From: Theobroma cacao
Taxonomy: Eukaryota; Streptophyta; Magnoliopsida; Malvales; Malvaceae
Assembly (NCBI RefSeq): GCF_000208745.1
Contig: NC_030855.1
Coordinates: forward strand, 25,921,549 to 25,985,548
Direction: 5' to 3'
Length of the DNA stretch: 64,000 nt
Shown here: one piece after another, positions 60,038 to 64,000 of the stretch
Numbering within the stretch: position 1 is the first letter of the stretch
Layout: every line of letters begins with the position of its first letter
Notes under the pieces: generated by a model
Databases searched by the model: none
The model's input: only the letters and a program-made list of their open reading frames with translations
Told to the model about the DNA's origin: nothing
Translations under genes and position numbers: made by a program

Positions 60038-61439
60038 TAATATTTTATTTATGGCTTTTAAATAAGAAAAATGTAACTTTTGAAAAAACGATATCAACAT
60101 TTTCTAAGAAGAGAAGAAGCCGAAGGAAAGCTGAAGAAATCTTCCATCTCACCCAACTTTTCCATGGAACCCATTGCTGAAGGGTTTGAATTTTGAATTG
60201 AGTTTATTCCCTCTCCACCACTAACCCACGTAGATATTTCAAATGGGACCCAACAAATGTAGGGTCCCATTGTCCTACTTCCAATAAATTAATTATTAAA
60301 ATTACATTAAAAAAATGTATACCACAAGAATAAATTAAAAGAAATTTCGAAATTTGTTTGATAATCTATTATTATAAGCTTAAATAATAGTATATAAGAC
60401 ACCCTCAAACAATGCCTATATCAACAATTTCGTCTTGAATGGAGCCCATGAGGGATGCCTTTTTCAAGAGTCAAATATAATTGTTGTTGCTGGCATTCAT
60501 CCCGTTGTACTCGTTTGAGAGGAATTTTCTAAGAAGAGAAGAAGCCGAAGGAAAGCTGAAGAAATCTTCCATCTCACCCAACTTTTCCATGGCTGAAGGG
60601 TTTGAATTACTTGAATTGAGTTTATTCCCTCTCAATGGAACCCATTGCTCAAATTACTTGAATTGAGTGATATGTTAAATTGATAAAAGTCAGTTACTTA
60701 AAGAATTTATACCGTTTTAACTGGTATTATTGTAAAACATTATATACTATTTCAGATAATAACAGTTAGCTTAATAATGGCATTACATTATGGTTGCACC
60801 ATTTAACTTGATTTTTGAAATTGAAAATTAAGAGAAACAAGAAATTGGACTGGACCCATTACAACACGGAAAAACGAGCTTGCTTGTCCATTTTTTGGAC
60901 CCAAATTAGCCATGTTTCAAGGGTAAAGCCCACTTTGTCTTGGAATGGGTAGGGTTTAGCTTAACCGAACTCAACTTTTTCAATGCTTTTGTGGCCTACG
61001 TAAGAGAAACCATAATGTAACCTTTGTTTGGATGTCAAAATTACAAGTTCAAACTTGAAACTTGTGCAAAAAATGACAGACAAATTTAATGGATACCTAT
61101 CTTAATTATCAATTACAATAACACTTTTTTCAAAAGTTCTAATTCAGTGTTACTCGTTGCTCAAAAGCTCTGATCCACCCAATCAACTATGGAGGCTTAA
61201 GGCATAAGCTTTGAGCCCCTTCCTCCTTAGCTTTTGTTAAGATAATTATATAAACCTATCTATACAAGTTGTCTACTATCTTATTAACATGCAATAAAAT
61301 CTGTTTGATAGGGAGACATTAAACTGGCAACTCTTACATCACATAGCTAGAATTACATACAATTTTTTTAAAAAGATGTTTGAGTTGCTTTCGTATTTTG
61401 AAGAGGCAAAGTAAGAAGATTACATCCCAGATAAGAGCT

Positions 61440-61900
61440 TTCTCTCATTTTTTTTTATAAAAACACGTCTCTTTTTAAGAAAATTTTTTCTTTTTATTTA
61501 AAAAACATCTTCATCTATTAAAAATAATTCTAATATAATCTGTTTTTATTTTTATATGATTTATTATTAATTATAAATTTTATGTTATATAAAAATACTT
61601 TTTATATTTTTTATAAATAAAAAAATAAAATTAACTTTTTCTTATTTTGAACAAAAGAATTTTTGATTAATAGAAAATTATTTATTAAATACCTTTTATA
61701 GTTATTTTAATCAAAATTAAAACTTACATAAATTATTTTATCAAACAACTTATTTATAAAAAAAATTTATAAAAGTAAATTTACCAAACATATTTAACTT
61801 AATTTTAAAAGTTATTATTTTTTATAAAAAATTTATAATAACTTTTAAACTTAAAAAAACTAAGTCAAAAGAGATTCTAAATATTGATTAAATACTATTT
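61440..61900. other. very AT-rich, low-complexity stretch
   Basis: Runs of A and T dominate (well over 80% AT by eye), with no coding signal. It lies between two copies of the direct repeat. Confidence 0.6.
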
Positions 61901-62213
61901 CACTTGTACAAGACAATAACAATCAGCTTAATAATGGCATTGTCATATATAAATATTATGATTATGGCTTCACCATTAACTTGATAATCAGGTTAATAAT
62001 GGCATTGCCATATATAATAAATATTATGATTATGGCTCCACCATTAACTTGATTTTTGCAATTGAAAATTCAGAGAAGCATATTCTATTTGAATTGTAGC
62101 AAAATTTGCTTAAACGAAAAATCGTTGACGGAGAGGGAACTTTCTTTTTTATTTTGTAGACCCAAATTGACCATGTTTCAGGGTAAAGCCCACATCTTAT
62201 TGGGATGCGTAGG

Positions 62214-62238
62214 CTTTAGCTTTAGCTTTAGCTTTAGC
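62214..62238. repeat. CTTTAG hexamer repeat, four units
   Basis: Four tandem ctttag units lie inside the fourth copy of the direct-repeat block, where other copies have a single ctttag-like unit. This is a local slippage expansion. Confidence 0.75.
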
Positions 62239-62699
62239 TGAACTCAACCTTTGCTTTTTTATTGTTTTTAATGCTTTTTGAGTAAGAGAAATCATCTGTT
62301 TGCTTTTTTGGATATTAAAATCACAAGTTTCAACTCGAGACTTGCATAAAATTGACAGACAAATTTAAGATAATTATTTTCTATTCAAAAATCTGATCCA
62401 CCCCACCGGGTTTCCCAATGGCTATAGAGGGTTAAGCATAAGGTTTGAAACCCTTCCCCTTGGTTTTTGGCTATAGAGGGTTAAGCATAACCGTGTCTAT
62501 TGCCCTTTGAGGGAGAGAATCAACATTCAAGAAATATGTTTGATAGGCATGAATGTGATCCTTAAAGCTAAACCGTGTAAAGAATATCTTGTAAAAACAA
62601 TTTGCTCACTTAAAAGTTACAGGGCAGGGACAAATGAGAGACATAAAACATCATGTAGCTGGAATTGCATTTGCGGGCCGCTGGTCGGATCACAAGTTG

Positions 62700-63095
62700 C
62701 TTAGTTGATTAGAGAAAAAAAAAAAGGATGGATTTTTACATGTTAGTGCATGGGCTCTTGGCACAACACAGGTTACCCCAACCTTACAGGGATCTATGAT
62801 CCGATTGAACTCCTAAATTAAACATTTTCATGGACCAACAAATGAATTGAAGAATCAATCCATCACCTATTTCAGGCCTTTTTTTTTTATTCATTTTTTT
62901 TGGTTGAATTGCAAATTTAGAGGTCGGCGGAACAAAGAACATACATACAGAGCAGCCAACTGCATCTATTTATTATTATTCCGAAACATACAATTTTCAA
63001 CTTCTTATCTTGGAAAGACAAAGTAAAAAGATTAGTGTTTAAGCAAGTGCTATCTCATTAATACACAGGAGGAGCAGGTCCGACCCTATGTATGA
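62700..63095. other. 3' flank, no gene
   Basis: AT-rich sequence with T runs near 62880-62900; nothing else recognised. Confidence 0.4.
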
Positions 63096-63383
63096 TCACT
63101 CAAATTTCTGAGGCTCCTCTGCGTGTTCTGGCCGGGCTGCAACGTAGTCCAAGAGTCCTTGACCCGCCTTTTCACCATGAACTTCAGTTGCCAACTGCGA
63201 ACCACCACCGAAAGCGATTATTGCCACCAAGAAGACAGTTGTAGAAGCAAAAAGAGGCCAAAAGTAGGTGAGAATCGTGAGCAGACGAGGGGCTACATAT
63301 AACAGAAAGGCGATGATGAATGAGGCAAGGATTGCTATGGTGAAATGATATCTGTATTGGACCAGCTTTTGTTGGATATCCAT
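63096..63383 (-). CDS. small two-helix plant membrane protein, 95 aa
   Basis: The first ATG in the frame is at 63383 (MDIQQKLVQYRYHF). The frame extends upstream to 63548 but without an ATG. Two membrane helices (about residues 14-36, AILASFIIAFLLYVAPRLL, and 40-58, FWPLFASTTVFLVAIIAFG) are followed by a hydrophilic tail with a GEKAGQGLLDYVA block. I recall similar small uncharacterised plant proteins with this layout. Function unknown. An upstream exon supplying another start is possible. Confidence 0.6.
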   Translation of the reverse strand: MDIQQKLVQYRYHFTIAILASFIIAFLLYVAPRLLTILTYFWPLFASTTVFLVAIIAFGGGSQLATEVHGEKAGQGLLDYVAARPEHAEEPQKFE

Positions 63384-64000
63384 TGCCTTCTTGGCTAAAC
63401 AATTATTAATATCAAGGAAGGAAGGAGAATAGTATCGGCCCAACGAGTAACAATTTTGGTTCTCTCCCTCCCCTGGGAAATGCTGGTTTTCGGAGTTCAG
63501 AGTTGTTTTTAAACTTTGCTTTGTCCTTCTGTCTTGTTTTTCTTGCAAAGATTCTTCGTGTTTCCTAAATAATCCAACTCTGATTTTGGCTCTTCTTATC
63601 TAATTACTTGTATACCCTCTTCACCCTGTTCCTCCCATCGGCAAAGGTTTAAAACTTTAAACCCGAAAAACAGTTGAGGCTTAACTGTCACAACTGCCAA
63701 ATCCCATCCATAAGAAGCAGTTAGCTAAAGTGCTAAACACTTGAAACCATCATCTTGGAATTCATTCAGAACATCTTTCTTCTTTCCCCCTTTTTTTTTT
63801 TCTTTTTTTGTTTCCCCCAAAAGAGGGACAAAAGTTGCGAGCAAAACATGGATCAAACAAAGTAGAAAACCCGAAAGGTGGCAAGGGAAATCGGGCAAAG
63901 TGAGGGAGGAAGGGCAGGTTAGTCATTGCCGTGTTTGGTATAGATGCTTTGTCCACTTCTTGGATTGGTCGGTTGCTTTGTCTCTCAATCGAGTGGCTGC
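63384..64000. other. upstream region of the small membrane protein; window end
   Basis: A T-rich tract lies at about 63787-63808. No gene starting or ending here is recognised. Confidence 0.4.

Larger units (their letters stand above)
59480..62700. repeat. array of diverged direct repeats, AT-rich
   Basis: A recurring block with agccatgtttcaggg, taaagcccac and cgaactcaa landmarks occurs at about 59627, 59824, 60907 and 62168 in the same orientation, with matching flanks (ttgaaattgaaaattaagag before it; ttaaaatcacaagttt after it). Between about 60760-61360 and 62000-62680 longer stretches match at a spacing near 1.25 kb. A separate block (aagaagagaagaagccgaag onward) is duplicated at about 60104 and 60528. 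I do not recognise a transposon family or any coding capacity. Confidence 0.75.

Overview
The window is nuclear DNA of a flowering plant, most likely a woody eudicot. The genes have short GT-AG introns, AT-rich intergenic DNA and plant-only families (CASP-like, X8, SERAT, TPD1, FRS, TPK, Ycf33-like). I cannot fix the species from sequence alone. Introns rarely exceed 1.5 kb. Exon joins below were worked out by hand from splice sites and reading phase; every multi-exon model closes in frame.

Left end (1-2.7 kb): the 5' part of a decayed Ty1/copia retrotransposon on the minus strand, with LTR, primer-binding site, gag, and protease/integrase remains carrying several in-frame stops. 4.4-7.1 kb: a small unknown gene, then a secreted X8 (CBM43) protein whose second intron carries an RNase H-like fragment of a LINE. 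9.5-19.2 kb: CASP-like 2B membrane protein, NAR1 (cytosolic Fe-S assembly, 11 exons) and RAMP4/SERP (ER translocon; the coding part of its first exon is only the ATG). 19.8-23.5 kb, minus strand: a plant coiled-coil protein and an intronless serine acetyltransferase with an unusual C-terminus. 24.5-31.1 kb: a small orphan gene and ADA2b (SAGA adaptor, 13 exons).

32.2-39.5 kb: a telobox-type Myb/SANT protein (plus) converging on a BAH-Agenet chromatin protein (minus) whose first intron holds a tRNA-derived SINE. 41.2-49.9 kb: a plastid-targeted Ycf33-like protein, a TPD1-like secreted ligand (minus), a DUF7722-type small protein and an acidic membrane protein with a DUF761-like tail. 49.9-53.2 kb has no recognisable gene. 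53.2-57.9 kb: a FAR1-related (domesticated MULE transposase) gene and a two-pore K+ channel, arranged head to head. 58-63 kb is AT-rich and holds an array of diverged direct repeats, one pair nearly identical and joined at a single N. A small two-helix membrane protein lies near the right end.

The genes are unrelated single-copy housekeeping or developmental loci and do not form a pathway. The order CASPL2B - NAR1 - ADA2b resembles Arabidopsis chromosome 4 near At4g16420-At4g16442 (from memory). I found no CRISPR array, rRNA or convincing tRNA gene, and no clearly novel system. The best leads are the tail-less serine acetyltransferase, the repeat array, and the intronic transposon fragments.
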